DNA of 64,000 nt, taken from Christensenella minuta. GTDB lineage: Bacteria; Bacillota; Clostridia; Christensenellales; Christensenellaceae. Position numbers and translations under genes: made by a program. Positions within the stretch are counted from its first letter, which is position 1, and each line of letters begins with the position of its first letter. The stretch covers positions 577,585-641,584 of the forward strand of contig NZ_CP029256.1 in NCBI RefSeq assembly GCF_003628755.1, written 5' to 3'. The notes under the pieces are model-generated. The model was not told the DNA's origin. It did no database searches and saw nothing but the letters and a program-made list of their open reading frames with translations. This document shows positions 44,334-52,279 of the stretch, piece after piece.

Positions 44334-44422
44334 GCCGAAGTGGCGGAATTGGCAGACGCACAGGACTTAAAATCCTGCGGGATTTAACCCCCGTACCGGT
44401 TCGATCCCGGTCTTCGGCACCA
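44334..44422 (+). tRNA. tRNA-Leu (anticodon TAA)
   Basis: 89 bases including CCA, with the long variable arm of leucine tRNAs. Acceptor GCCGAAG pairs with CTTCGGC; anticodon stem CAGGA/TCCTG encloses CTTAAAA; the T arm is CCGGTTCGATCCCGG. It lies alone inside the carbohydrate region. Confidence 0.97.
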
Positions 44423-44459
44423 AAACCGTTCCTTGCGCTATTCCAGAGGAGCGGTTTTA
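44423..44459 (+). terminator. Terminator after tRNA-Leu
   Basis: AAAACCGTTCC (from 44422) pairs with GGAGCGGTTTT (44448-44458) with one G-U pair; the T-run is the 3' side of the stem. It could act in both directions. Confidence 0.6.
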
Positions 44460-44742
44460 CCATATTAAACAGGTATTACATGCAAAAGCGCGTATCCGGC
44501 TGTGGATTTGGTATTGACAAATCTGCAAAAACTGATTATATTTAGAGAGCAAAAGATAATCATCAGGGTTTGGGGTATGTCGAATACAGGAGTGTTACGA
44601 TTTTAATACAGAAAATCCTGATTTTTTTATGAGGTTTTACGAAAAGATAACAAAATGGTATCAAATAACAATATATGCTAGCGAAGGGTTTCGAAAAAGA
44701 AGAGAAAACAATAAACTTTTAATAACAAATAAAAAATAAATG
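44460..44742 (+). other. Gene-free stretch with a terminator-like hairpin and A-rich boxes
   Basis: No credible coding sequence is seen. ATCAGGGTTT (44562-44571) can pair with AAAATCCTGAT (44612-44622, one G-U) across a 40-base loop, followed by seven T residues, so a terminator or attenuator is possible. Just before the next promoter, three A-rich segments (44706, 44720, 44731) weakly resemble the boxes at 48707 and 51136. Confidence 0.45.
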
Positions 44743-44771
44743 TTGAAAAATGTATGCTCGTGAAGTATAAT
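44743..44771 (+). promoter_or_regulatory. Promoter of the sugar ABC transporter operon
   Basis: TTGAAA (44743-44748), 17 bases, TATAAT (44766-44771). The leader of about 90 bases contains a CTCAA/TTGAG stem with an inner GGC/GCC pair (around 44810-44834) before the ribosome site. Confidence 0.72.
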
Positions 44772-44867
44772 ACATTTTAACAGGGTGAGAACCGCCCTAA
44801 CACTTCTTGCTCAATATGGCATAAGCCGTTTGAGATATTCTAAGAACTAAGTAGGAGGAAACAAAAC

Positions 44868-45911
44868 ATGAAAAAGTCTTTGATTCTTGTGGTCTGCGTC
44901 GTTCTGGCAGTGGCCATGTTCGTAGGCTGTGCGGCTCCGGCTGCAACGCCTTCGGCGGAAGCGTCCACGGAAGCATCCACAGAAGCTTCTGCCGAAGCGT
45001 CCACGGAAGCATCTGAACCGGCGGCAGATGGCGAAGGTCCGCTCGTAGGTATTTCGGTACCGAACAACCCGACGGGTTGGGTTGCGGCAGTTCAGTGGTC
45101 TGCAAAGCAGAAAGCTGAAGAGCTCGGCCTCAACTACGTACTGGTTGCGTCCGACAGCGTAAACGATCAGGCAAACAAGATCGACGAGCTGATCCAGATG
45201 GGCTGCGAGTACATCGTTATGATGCCTGAGAACGACGAACTGGCAGTTGCTGCTCAGAAAGTTCTCGATGCTGGTATTACGCTGATCGACTTCGACCGTA
45301 CTCTTGGCGACGTGCAGCCTGACTATTATGTAGCTGGTGACAACCCGGGCATGGGTGTTGCAGGCGGCGAATACATCGTTGACAAGCTTGGACCGGAAGG
45401 CGGCAAAGTTGTTATCATGAACATCCCGGCTTATGGCGAGATCTTCAAAGAACGTGTCGACGGCTTCAAATCCGTTGCGGCTGAGCATCCGGAACTTGAA
45501 ATCCTTGGCGAATACGCTTCCGACAATGGCGCTCCCGAGACGGTTCTGACGGTTATGACGGACGTGCTGACCAAGCATCCGGAAATCGATGCGATCTATT
45601 CTTCCGACGATGAAATGTCCCAGGGTATCCTGCAGGCTATTAAAGAAAATGGCCGTACGGACATCAAAGTTATCACCGGTGGCGGCGGCGCGAAGACATA
45701 CTTCGACCTGTTCGATGATTATCCGGACATCTGGGCTTCTTCTCAGACGTATGCTCCTTACATGATGGCGGATGCAGTACAGGTTGCTGCTGACCTGATC
45801 GCTGGTAAGGAAGTTGAGAAAGAACTCATCATCCCGACCACAAGCGTTGACCGCGAAAACGTTGAGCAGTATCTGAAAGACAACAACATCACGGAGGACG
45901 CTCCTTACTAA
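44868..45911 (+). CDS. Sugar ABC transporter substrate-binding lipoprotein
   Basis: Extracellular sugar receptor of the RbsB/XylF type (peripla_BP_4), 347 residues. The signal peptide ends in a lipobox AMFVGC with Cys21 as the lipidated residue. Residues 30-50 are a low-complexity EAST/EASA linker that lifts the receptor from the membrane. The binding domain starts at LVGISVPNNPTGW, with DELIQMGCEYIVMMPEND and VAGDNPGMGVAGGEYI. AGGAGGA precedes the ATG, and codon choice suggests strong expression. Together with the next two genes it forms a complete CUT2-type importer. Confidence 0.94.
   Translation: MKKSLILVVCVVLAVAMFVGCAAPAATPSAEASTEASTEASAEASTEASEPAADGEGPLVGISVPNNPTGWVAAVQWSAKQKAEELGLNYVLVASDSVNDQANKIDELIQMGCEYIVMMPENDELAVAAQKVLDAGITLIDFDRTLGDVQPDYYVAGDNPGMGVAGGEYIVDKLGPEGGKVVIMNIPAYGEIFKERVDGFKSVAAEHPELEILGEYASDNGAPETVLTVMTDVLTKHPEIDAIYSSDDEMSQGILQAIKENGRTDIKVITGGGGAKTYFDLFDDYPDIWASSQTYAPYMMADAVQVAADLIAGKEVEKELIIPTTSVDRENVEQYLKDNNITEDAPY
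44958..45017 (+). repeat. Five 12-bp tandem repeats in the lipoprotein linker
   Basis: Five units on the pattern GAAGCxTCxxCx (44958, 44970, 44982, 44994, 45006) encode Glu-Ala-Ser-Thr/Ala units. Slippage could change linker length without changing the frame. Confidence 0.85.
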
Positions 45912-45952
45912 GCCTTGGCTTTGTAAAGAGGATTGTGACACTATGAGGAAAT

Positions 45953-45987
45953 ATCCAACGGGGCCATATGACCCCGTTGGATTATTT
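45953..45987 (+). other. Intercistronic hairpin after the binding-protein gene
   Basis: ATCCAACGGGG (45953-45963) pairs perfectly with CCCCGTTGGAT (45972-45982). Only TATTTC follows. Such hairpins behind binding-protein genes commonly stabilise the 5' message or partly stop transcription so the receptor exceeds the transporter. Confidence 0.65.
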
Positions 45988-46056
45988 CAAGAGGATTTTT
46001 GTAACTGGCAGTGATGAGAGAGAATTGCCAGACCATGAACGAGGAGACATGCGTAA

Positions 46057-47568
46057 ATGGAATATGCACTGAAAATGAATGATATCCATAAAGGTTTCGG
46101 CGGTGTTCCTGTGCTTAAGGGTGTTGATTTCAATGTTGAAACAGGAAAAATCCATGCGCTGCTTGGCGAGAATGGTGCCGGAAAAACAACACTGATGAAT
46201 ATCTTGGGCGGAGTCATTTCCATGGACAGCGGTAGCATCGAATTATTCGGAAACCAGGTAAAAATCAACAGCCCGGCAGAAGCCCAGAAGAACAGGGTTG
46301 CGTTCATTCACCAGGAATTAAATGTTGTAAACGACTTGTTCGTATACGAGAATATGTTCCTGGGCCATGAGCTGCGCAAAAAAAGCGGGGCGATGGATGC
46401 AAGCACGATGATCGACAAGACAAAAGAAGTTTTCGAGCGTATGCACGTTGATATAAACCCACGCGCAATGATGGGCGATCTGCAGGCGTCCTACAAGCAG
46501 ATTGTAGAGATCGCAAAATCGATCCTGATGGACGCCAAGCTTATCATCATGGATGAGCCTACGACATCACTGACGCAGCCTGAGGTAGAAAACGTATTTG
46601 CGATCATGCGCAACCTGATCGAGGAGCATGGCGTTACCATTATCTTTATTTCGCACAAATTGGGGGAAGTTGTAGAGTTCTGCGATTATTATACCGTGCT
46701 GCGCAATGGCGAAATGGTAGGAACCCACCCAATCAGGGAAGAAAACGGAGAGCTTGCAAAACAGGCCGATATTGCCAGAATGATGGTTGGCAAAAGCGTT
46801 ATGGATGTTGAGGTATATAAGCCCCATGAAATCGGAGAGGTTATCCTGAAGGCGGACGACTTATGCATCGACAGGCACGTTGAGCATGTAAGCTTCGACC
46901 TGCATGCGGGAGAAATCCTCGGTATCACCGGATTGCTTGGGGACGGCAAAGACGAATTGGTACGCGGTTTGTTTGGCGATATGCCTTTTAACAGCGGAAC
47001 TATTGAGAAAAACGGGAAAGTTGTAAAGTATAATCATCCTGCGAAAGCGAAAAAAGCAGGCATTGGAATGCTTCCTTCCAACCGGAAAGAAAATGCAATC
47101 ATAAAAGATCTGACGGTTATGCAGAATATGACGATCGTTACGCTGGATCAGTATAAAAACGGATTGTCCCTTTCGCACACCAAGGAAAGCAAAGTTGCTC
47201 TGGAATATAAAGAAAAACTAAATATAAAGGTGGACAATCTTGCCAATCTGATTACAAGCCTTTCCGGCGGAAATCAGCAGAAGGTAGTACTTGCAAAATG
47301 GTTGACCGCGAATCCTGATATTATGATCCTGTCAAACCCGACACAGGGTGTTGACGTCGGCGCTAAGAATGAGATTTATGGAATTATTATGGAACTTGCA
47401 AAAGCCGGGATGGGAATCATTGTCACTTCGGGTGAAGCACAGGAAATCCTAAAAATTTGCGACCGTGTATTGGTTATGTATCATGGCGTGCTTAAGGGAG
47501 AACTGCGTCGCAGCGAGCTCTCGGAAGAAGCCATTATGATACTCTCTACCGGCGGTGTATTAGATTGA
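46057..47568 (+). CDS. Sugar ABC transporter ATP-binding protein (RbsA/XylG/MglA type)
   Basis: Tandem ATPase of 503 residues that drives the CUT2 importer. First domain: P-loop GENGAGKT at 37-44, signature region LQASYKQIVEIAKSI, Walker B LIIMDEPTTSL. Second domain: P-loop position GLLGDGKDEL without the usual Ser/Thr, and LSGGNQQKVVLAKWL. The degenerate second P-loop is normal for this family. It follows the binding-protein gene after an intercistronic hairpin. Confidence 0.95.
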   Translation: MEYALKMNDIHKGFGGVPVLKGVDFNVETGKIHALLGENGAGKTTLMNILGGVISMDSGSIELFGNQVKINSPAEAQKNRVAFIHQELNVVNDLFVYENMFLGHELRKKSGAMDASTMIDKTKEVFERMHVDINPRAMMGDLQASYKQIVEIAKSILMDAKLIIMDEPTTSLTQPEVENVFAIMRNLIEEHGVTIIFISHKLGEVVEFCDYYTVLRNGEMVGTHPIREENGELAKQADIARMMVGKSVMDVEVYKPHEIGEVILKADDLCIDRHVEHVSFDLHAGEILGITGLLGDGKDELVRGLFGDMPFNSGTIEKNGKVVKYNHPAKAKKAGIGMLPSNRKENAIIKDLTVMQNMTIVTLDQYKNGLSLSHTKESKVALEYKEKLNIKVDNLANLITSLSGGNQQKVVLAKWLTANPDIMILSNPTQGVDVGAKNEIYGIIMELAKAGMGIIVTSGEAQEILKICDRVLVMYHGVLKGELRRSELSEEAIMILSTGGVLD

Positions 47569-47582
47569 GAGGGGGCAAAATA

Positions 47583-48551
47583 ATGTCTGAAGAAGTAAAA
47601 GAGCTAAAAAAGAATACCGGGTGGCATAAATTTGTCAGAGAATATTCCATTATCCTGGTAGCCGTTGGACTGATTATCGTTGCTACGATTCTTGGCGGTT
47701 CGACGTTCATGAACGGGCAAAACTTTATCAATATATTCCGTAACAATACGGTACTTGGAATTATCGCCTTTGGTATGGCGTTTGTCATTATCACGGGAAA
47801 CATCGACTTATCGGTCGGTACGCAGCTCGTTGTTGTTGGTATCGTCCTTTTGTCTGTGCTGAATGCGACGGGAAATATCGTTATTGCACTGATCGTGGCG
47901 GTATTGTTCAGCTGCGCATTGTCTGCGGGCGTAGGCGCGATCATAACAAAGGGACGTGTTCCTTCGTTCATCGTTACCTTAGGTATGCAGTACATTTACC
48001 GTTCTCTGGCGATATTTATTCTGGATGCCCGTGGGATTTCCGGCGAGGTAGATAATTTCCTGCAGATTTCAAACTATGAAATCGGTGGAGTCTTCCCGCT
48101 GCCGCTGATCTACTTTGCGGTTGTTTTCTTTGTCTGTTTCTACATTTCCAAGTATACGGTGCTCGGCCGGAGAATCTATGCGGTCGGCTCTAACGAGCAG
48201 GCAACCAGACTGTCCGGTATCGATACGGATAAGGTTAAGATTATGGCGTTTGTGCTGATGGGCCTCACTGTTGCAATCGCAACGATCATCGAAGCCTCGA
48301 GAATGAATTCCATCAACTCCGCATCTTCCGGTAATGGCTACGAGCTGAATGCAATCGCTATGGCGGTTGTCGGCGGTATCGCGATGGAGGGTGGCAAGGG
48401 CCATATGATTGGCGTTCTGTTCGGCGTTATCATTCTTGGTGTTATCAACAATATCCTGACGATCGTCGGCATGAACGTATATCTGGTCAATGCGGTAAAA
48501 GGCGCGATTATCATTGGCGCAGTATTGCTACAGCATAAGAAAAAAGATTAA
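47583..48551 (+). CDS. Sugar ABC transporter permease (RbsC/XylH type)
   Basis: Membrane component of the importer, 322 residues with eight to ten helices. GMAFVIITGNIDLSVG near residue 65 is the BPD_transp_2 signature, and ALNAIAMAVVGGIAMEGGKG-like wording near 255-275 is also typical. GAGGGGG in front supports the ATG at 47583; a TTG at 47565 would add six residues. The terminator at 48579 ends the transporter operon. Confidence 0.95.
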   Translation: MSEEVKELKKNTGWHKFVREYSIILVAVGLIIVATILGGSTFMNGQNFINIFRNNTVLGIIAFGMAFVIITGNIDLSVGTQLVVVGIVLLSVLNATGNIVIALIVAVLFSCALSAGVGAIITKGRVPSFIVTLGMQYIYRSLAIFILDARGISGEVDNFLQISNYEIGGVFPLPLIYFAVVFFVCFYISKYTVLGRRIYAVGSNEQATRLSGIDTDKVKIMAFVLMGLTVAIATIIEASRMNSINSASSGNGYELNAIAMAVVGGIAMEGGKGHMIGVLFGVIILGVINNILTIVGMNVYLVNAVKGAIIIGAVLLQHKKKD

Positions 48552-48578
48552 TAAAATTTCATGCTTTAAAAACAGAGT

Positions 48579-48619
48579 AAGACTCCTGTCCGCCAGTTTG
48601 GCGGGCGGGAGTCTTTTTT
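48579..48619 (+). terminator. Terminator after the sugar permease
   Basis: A 16-base arm (48579-48594) pairs with 48600-48615 with two G-U pairs, loop AGTTT, then a T-run. Very stable. Confidence 0.9.
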
Positions 48620-48678
48620 ATGCCGAAAGGCCCTTACAATATCTAATATGGGAAAAACAGAGGAAATTTTCTTTTATA

Positions 48679-48741
48679 TTGACACGCTTCTGCAGAAGCA
48701 TTATAATGATAACAAACGAAAATAAACAATCGCAAATAAAA
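48679..48741 (+). promoter_or_regulatory. Consensus promoter of the kinase operon with palindrome and repeat boxes
   Basis: TTGACA (48679-48684), 17 bases, TATAAT (48702-48707), a perfect consensus. The spacer holds a perfect 14-bp palindrome GCTTCTGCAGAAGC (48686-48699). Downstream are boxes TGATAACAAAC (48707), CGAAAATAAAC (48717) and CGCAAATAAAA (48731). Such a strong promoter inside operators should be tightly repressed, probably by the DeoR protein at 50317. Confidence 0.75.
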
Positions 48742-48778
48742 ACATAAATCATGTGAAAATGAAACAGGGGGATTTATC

Positions 48779-50299
48779 ATGCAGTATATTATTTCTTTGG
48801 ATATCGGGACTCAGGGGACGAAATGTATTCTTTTTGATACGAATATGAATATGGTGGCGGACGCATTTGAAGTATCTAACCTGATTAGCCCTAAACCGGG
48901 GGTGGTATGGCAGGAGGCCGATGAAATCTATGGTTCCTGCGTACGAACTATAAAGGAAGTTATGGAAAAGTCTCAGATAGCGCCGTCGGATGTATGTTCC
49001 ATTGGAATCGACAGCCAGTCTGCCGGAATTATGGGTGTGAGTGCTGACGGAGAGGCTTCCACATATTACGATTCATGGCTTGATATGCGCTGCGGAAAAT
49101 ATATGCATGAAATGCAGGAGCGGGCGGGCAAGCGGATCATTGAAATCTGCGGCGGACCGGCTTCTTATACGCATGGGCCTAAAATATTATGGTGGAAAAA
49201 TGAACAGCCGGAAGCTTATGCAAAAACAGCAAAATTTGTGCTTCCAAGCGGATACGTCGTGGGGAAAATATGTGGTCTGAGGGGAGAAGAGGCAACCTTT
49301 ACACATACTTGTATTCATTTCTCTAATTTTGGCGACAACCTGAAAAAGGAATGGTCGGAGGAACTGCTTGATCTCTTTGGGGTAGCAAAAGAGAAGATGG
49401 CACGGATCGCGTCCTCATTTGAGATCGCCGGGACGACGACAGCGGAATTTGCGAAGCAGAGCGGCCTGGTAGAAGGAATTCCAGTTGTAGTCGGTGCTGG
49501 AGATACTGCTGCGGGGGCCTTTGGCTCTGGAATCATAGAAGCGGGTATGTTGATGGATACGGCGGGGACGGCCTCGGTACTCTGCTGTGCGTCTGATGAA
49601 TACCATCCTGATACGGAATTTGAAACGCTGGTACAGATGCCTTCTCCGGTCGAAGACCTGTGGCATCCGCTTGCGTATATCAACGGAGGCGGCCTGTGTA
49701 TAAGATGGTTCCGGGATGAATTTACTGGAAAACCCGCCGCTTCCTATGATGAGCTGATGGCGGAGGCAAAAGACCTTCCTGCCGGAAGCGAAGGGATATT
49801 ATTTGTTCCTCATTTCTGCGGGCGCGTTCTGCCTAACAATCCTTATGTAAAGGGAAGCTTTATCGGCCTCGACTGGAAGCATGGCAGGGGACATATGTAT
49901 CGGGCTGTCATGGAGGGAATTGCCTATGAATATGCATATTATTTCAGTATTCTGAAAAAGGAGCATCAGAGCACAAAATTTGAAAAGCTGTATACAACGG
50001 GCGGCGGTTCCAAGAGCCCTCTTTTCAACCAGATTAAAGCAGATGTTTTAGGAATTCCTGTAGTAGCTTATGAACAGGGCGAAACGGCGCTTGCCGGAAG
50101 CGCGATTATTGCAGGTTGCGGAGCAGGCGTGTTCAGCGACTACAAGGAGCCGATGAAAAACCTTGGCAAGGAGGGAGCCGCTTTCCAGCCGAATATGGAA
50201 AATCATGAGAAATACCAAAAATATGCGGAGCAGTATCTGAATGTAATCAGCGCCCTGGAGCCGGTTTACAAGAGCGGCGTATATGAGATTGAAGGATAG
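48779..50299 (+). CDS. FGGY-family carbohydrate kinase (xylulokinase-like)
   Basis: ATP-dependent sugar kinase of 506 residues. The N-terminal phosphate loop is SLDIGTQGTKCILFD; GIDSQSAGIMGV near residue 78 lies at the sugar pocket; VVGAGDTAAGAFGSG near 239 holds the catalytic Asp242; TTGGGSKSPLFNQIKADVLG near 405 is the adenine-side FGGY motif. It most resembles XylB-like members, but the family phosphorylates many pentoses, hexoses, polyols and ribulose derivatives, so the substrate is open. It is followed after 17 bases by a DeoR gene. Confidence 0.9.
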   Translation: MQYIISLDIGTQGTKCILFDTNMNMVADAFEVSNLISPKPGVVWQEADEIYGSCVRTIKEVMEKSQIAPSDVCSIGIDSQSAGIMGVSADGEASTYYDSWLDMRCGKYMHEMQERAGKRIIEICGGPASYTHGPKILWWKNEQPEAYAKTAKFVLPSGYVVGKICGLRGEEATFTHTCIHFSNFGDNLKKEWSEELLDLFGVAKEKMARIASSFEIAGTTTAEFAKQSGLVEGIPVVVGAGDTAAGAFGSGIIEAGMLMDTAGTASVLCCASDEYHPDTEFETLVQMPSPVEDLWHPLAYINGGGLCIRWFRDEFTGKPAASYDELMAEAKDLPAGSEGILFVPHFCGRVLPNNPYVKGSFIGLDWKHGRGHMYRAVMEGIAYEYAYYFSILKKEHQSTKFEKLYTTGGGSKSPLFNQIKADVLGIPVVAYEQGETALAGSAIIAGCGAGVFSDYKEPMKNLGKEGAAFQPNMENHEKYQKYAEQYLNVISALEPVYKSGVYEIEG

Positions 50300-50316
50300 G
50301 AAAGGAGGAGGGAGTA

Positions 50317-51108
50317 TTGAACAAAAGTGGTGAAGACGGTATGTTTGCGGAAGAACGCAAGCATATGATTGTCGATTTGGTAAATAAGAATATCAAAACG
50401 ACAGTAAATAATTTGTGCGAGGAGTTCTCCGTTTCCCCGGCGACGATCCGCAATGACCTGCGTGAGCTTGAAGAGGCCGGCCTCTTGAAGCGTACGCATG
50501 GCGGCGCGATCAGCAATATCAAGGCCAATTACGAGCCGAACGCCTATCAAAAGGAAATAGAGCATGTAAACGAAAAAAAGGCGATTGCAAAACGTGCGGC
50601 ACAATATGTGCACGAGGGCGATACGATTGCCCTTGACACGGGGACTACAACCTTTGAGCTTGCCAAGCTGCTGGTGACGTACGAAAACCTGACGGTTGTG
50701 ACAAACGATTTACAGATTGCGGCTTTTCTCGAGCGCAATGGCAAGGCGAACATTATTATGGCAGGAGGGGCGGTACGAAGGAATTTTCATTGCACCGCCG
50801 GACAGAAAGCGATCGATACGCTTTCCGACCTCAATGTGGATAAAACCTTTTTGGCGGCAAACGGCGTGAGTGCGAAACGGGGAATTTCGACTCCCAATAT
50901 TGATACCGCGCATGTCAAGGAGAAACTGGTATCATTGGGTGATGAAGTCATTTTGCTTGTGGACAGCGCTAAATTCGATACGTCGACCTTTGTGAAGTTT
51001 GCCGACCTTAAGGGGATTGATTTAATTATTACCGACAGCGGAGTAGACCCTGAATATGTTGAACTTTTGGAACGCGAAGATGTGACGATTGAAATTGCTA
51101 AAATGTAA
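50317..51108 (+). CDS. DeoR-family transcriptional regulator (second)
   Basis: Repressor of 263 residues. Winged helix: ERKHMIVDLVNKNIKTTVNNLCEEF and VSPATIRNDLRELEEAGLLKRTHGGAI. Effector domain: IALDTGTTTFELAKLL, VTNDLQIAAFLE, MAGGAVRRNFHCTAG and SAKFDTSTFVKFADL. AAAGGAGG eight bases upstream supports the TTG start at 50317; an ATG at 50341 is possible. It lies between the kinase and Gfo/Idh genes, both of which carry the same candidate boxes in their promoters. Confidence 0.9.
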   Translation: MNKSGEDGMFAEERKHMIVDLVNKNIKTTVNNLCEEFSVSPATIRNDLRELEEAGLLKRTHGGAISNIKANYEPNAYQKEIEHVNEKKAIAKRAAQYVHEGDTIALDTGTTTFELAKLLVTYENLTVVTNDLQIAAFLERNGKANIIMAGGAVRRNFHCTAGQKAIDTLSDLNVDKTFLAANGVSAKRGISTPNIDTAHVKEKLVSLGDEVILLVDSAKFDTSTFVKFADLKGIDLIITDSGVDPEYVELLEREDVTIEIAKM

Positions 51109-51135
51109 ACAAAACGCTACTGTTTTCATGAAAAG

Positions 51136-51187
51136 CGAAAATAAATGATAATAAACTATTGCAAAACGATAATAAATTCAGTATAAT
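51136..51187 (+). promoter_or_regulatory. Promoter of the Gfo/Idh operon with three operator-like boxes
   Basis: TTGCAA (51159-51164), 17 bases, TATAAT (51182-51187). Boxes CGAAAATAAAT (51136-51146), TGATAATAAAC (51146-51156) and CGATAATAAAT (51167-51177) lie 10 and 21 bases apart, on one face of the helix. The third is inside the promoter spacer. They match those before the kinase gene. Confidence 0.72.
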
Positions 51188-51248
51188 AAAGGTAATGAAA
51201 AATTTGAAATTCCATATCAGATTTTGAGCGTTCCGGAGGAGGAAAACT

Positions 51249-52268
51249 ATGAAAAACGGCAGAATTGGAATTTGTCTGATCGGCGCAGGACGTGCGGGAA
51301 TGATCCATGCAAACAATTTTAAAAACAAGGTGAACGGCGCTTATATGGCGGCAGTTGTCGATGTTGTGGAAGATGCGGCAAAAGCTGCTGCGGAAGAACT
51401 GGAAATCACAAAATATTATACGGACTATAAAGAAGTACTGAAAGACGACGAGATTGACGCCGTGGTTGTGGTTTCACCCACCAATCTGCATAAAGATATC
51501 GTGATTGACTGCGCAAACGCGGGAAAACATATTTTTTGCGAAAAACCAATGGCTATGGATTCCCGGGAATGCGAGGAGATGGAAGCAGCCGCAAAGAGGA
51601 ACAATGTGAAGTTGCAGATTGGCTTTATGAGGCGGCATGACGCAAGTTTTATCCAAGCGAAGGAAGTGATTGATTCGGGCGTAATCGGAGATGTCGTGCT
51701 GATTCGCTCCAATACGCGCGGACCCAGCAAACCGCGGCCGTGGATGTATGATATCAAGAAGAGCAACGGCGTCCTTGCCGAACTCAACAGCCATGATATT
51801 GACTGTGTAAGGTGGCTTGCCGGGAGCGAAATTAAGTCTGTCTATGCGATTGCGGGAAATTACCGGAACCGTGAAGTTGCAGAGGAGTATCCAGATTATT
51901 ACGACAGCGTTGTAATGACGGGCGTATTCGAGAATGGAATCCAGTACTCCATCGACGGCGCCGCGTATGTGCAATATGGTTACGATGCGAAGGTGGAGGT
52001 CGTAGGCACGAAGGGCGTGATTCATATTGGGAAGGAAAACGGAAGCAACTATACGGTGGCAGCTCCGGAAAGCGGAATTTCCACGCCCTATATCAACAGT
52101 TGGATGACTCTCTTCAAGGATGCGTATCTGGCAGAGGACATTGGGTTTGCGGAGTGCATTCTGAACGATACGGAGCCGAAAGTAACGGGACACGACGGAA
52201 AAATGGCGGTAAAGATTGTAGAGATCGGGAACCAGTCGATTGCGGAAAAGCGCATTATTGAGCTTTGA
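51249..52268 (+). CDS. Gfo/Idh/MocA family oxidoreductase
   Basis: NAD(P)-dependent sugar or cyclitol dehydrogenase type, 339 residues. The Rossmann domain begins CLIGAGRAGMIHANNF; the catalytic region has EKPMAMD with Lys99; VLAELNSHDIDCVRWLAG near residue 178 carries the HDIDxxRW motif common in inositol dehydrogenase-like members. Substrates in the family include inositol, glucose and keto-sugars. GGAGGAGG precedes the ATG. It starts an operon that appears to run through the SDH-like gene. Confidence 0.9.
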   Translation: MKNGRIGICLIGAGRAGMIHANNFKNKVNGAYMAAVVDVVEDAAKAAAEELEITKYYTDYKEVLKDDEIDAVVVVSPTNLHKDIVIDCANAGKHIFCEKPMAMDSRECEEMEAAAKRNNVKLQIGFMRRHDASFIQAKEVIDSGVIGDVVLIRSNTRGPSKPRPWMYDIKKSNGVLAELNSHDIDCVRWLAGSEIKSVYAIAGNYRNREVAEEYPDYYDSVVMTGVFENGIQYSIDGAAYVQYGYDAKVEVVGTKGVIHIGKENGSNYTVAAPESGISTPYINSWMTLFKDAYLAEDIGFAECILNDTEPKVTGHDGKMAVKIVEIGNQSIAEKRIIEL

Positions 52269-52279
52269 GGAGGAAAACT

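Noticed and set aside
44324-44545. 73-codon open frame over tRNA-Leu
   Set aside because: It is the tRNA sequence read in frame, ending in intergenic DNA without a ribosome site.
44958-45017. Short repeats as a CRISPR array
   Set aside because: Units are 12 bases, contiguous and in frame within the lipoprotein gene; there are no spacers or cas genes. No CRISPR array was seen anywhere in the window.
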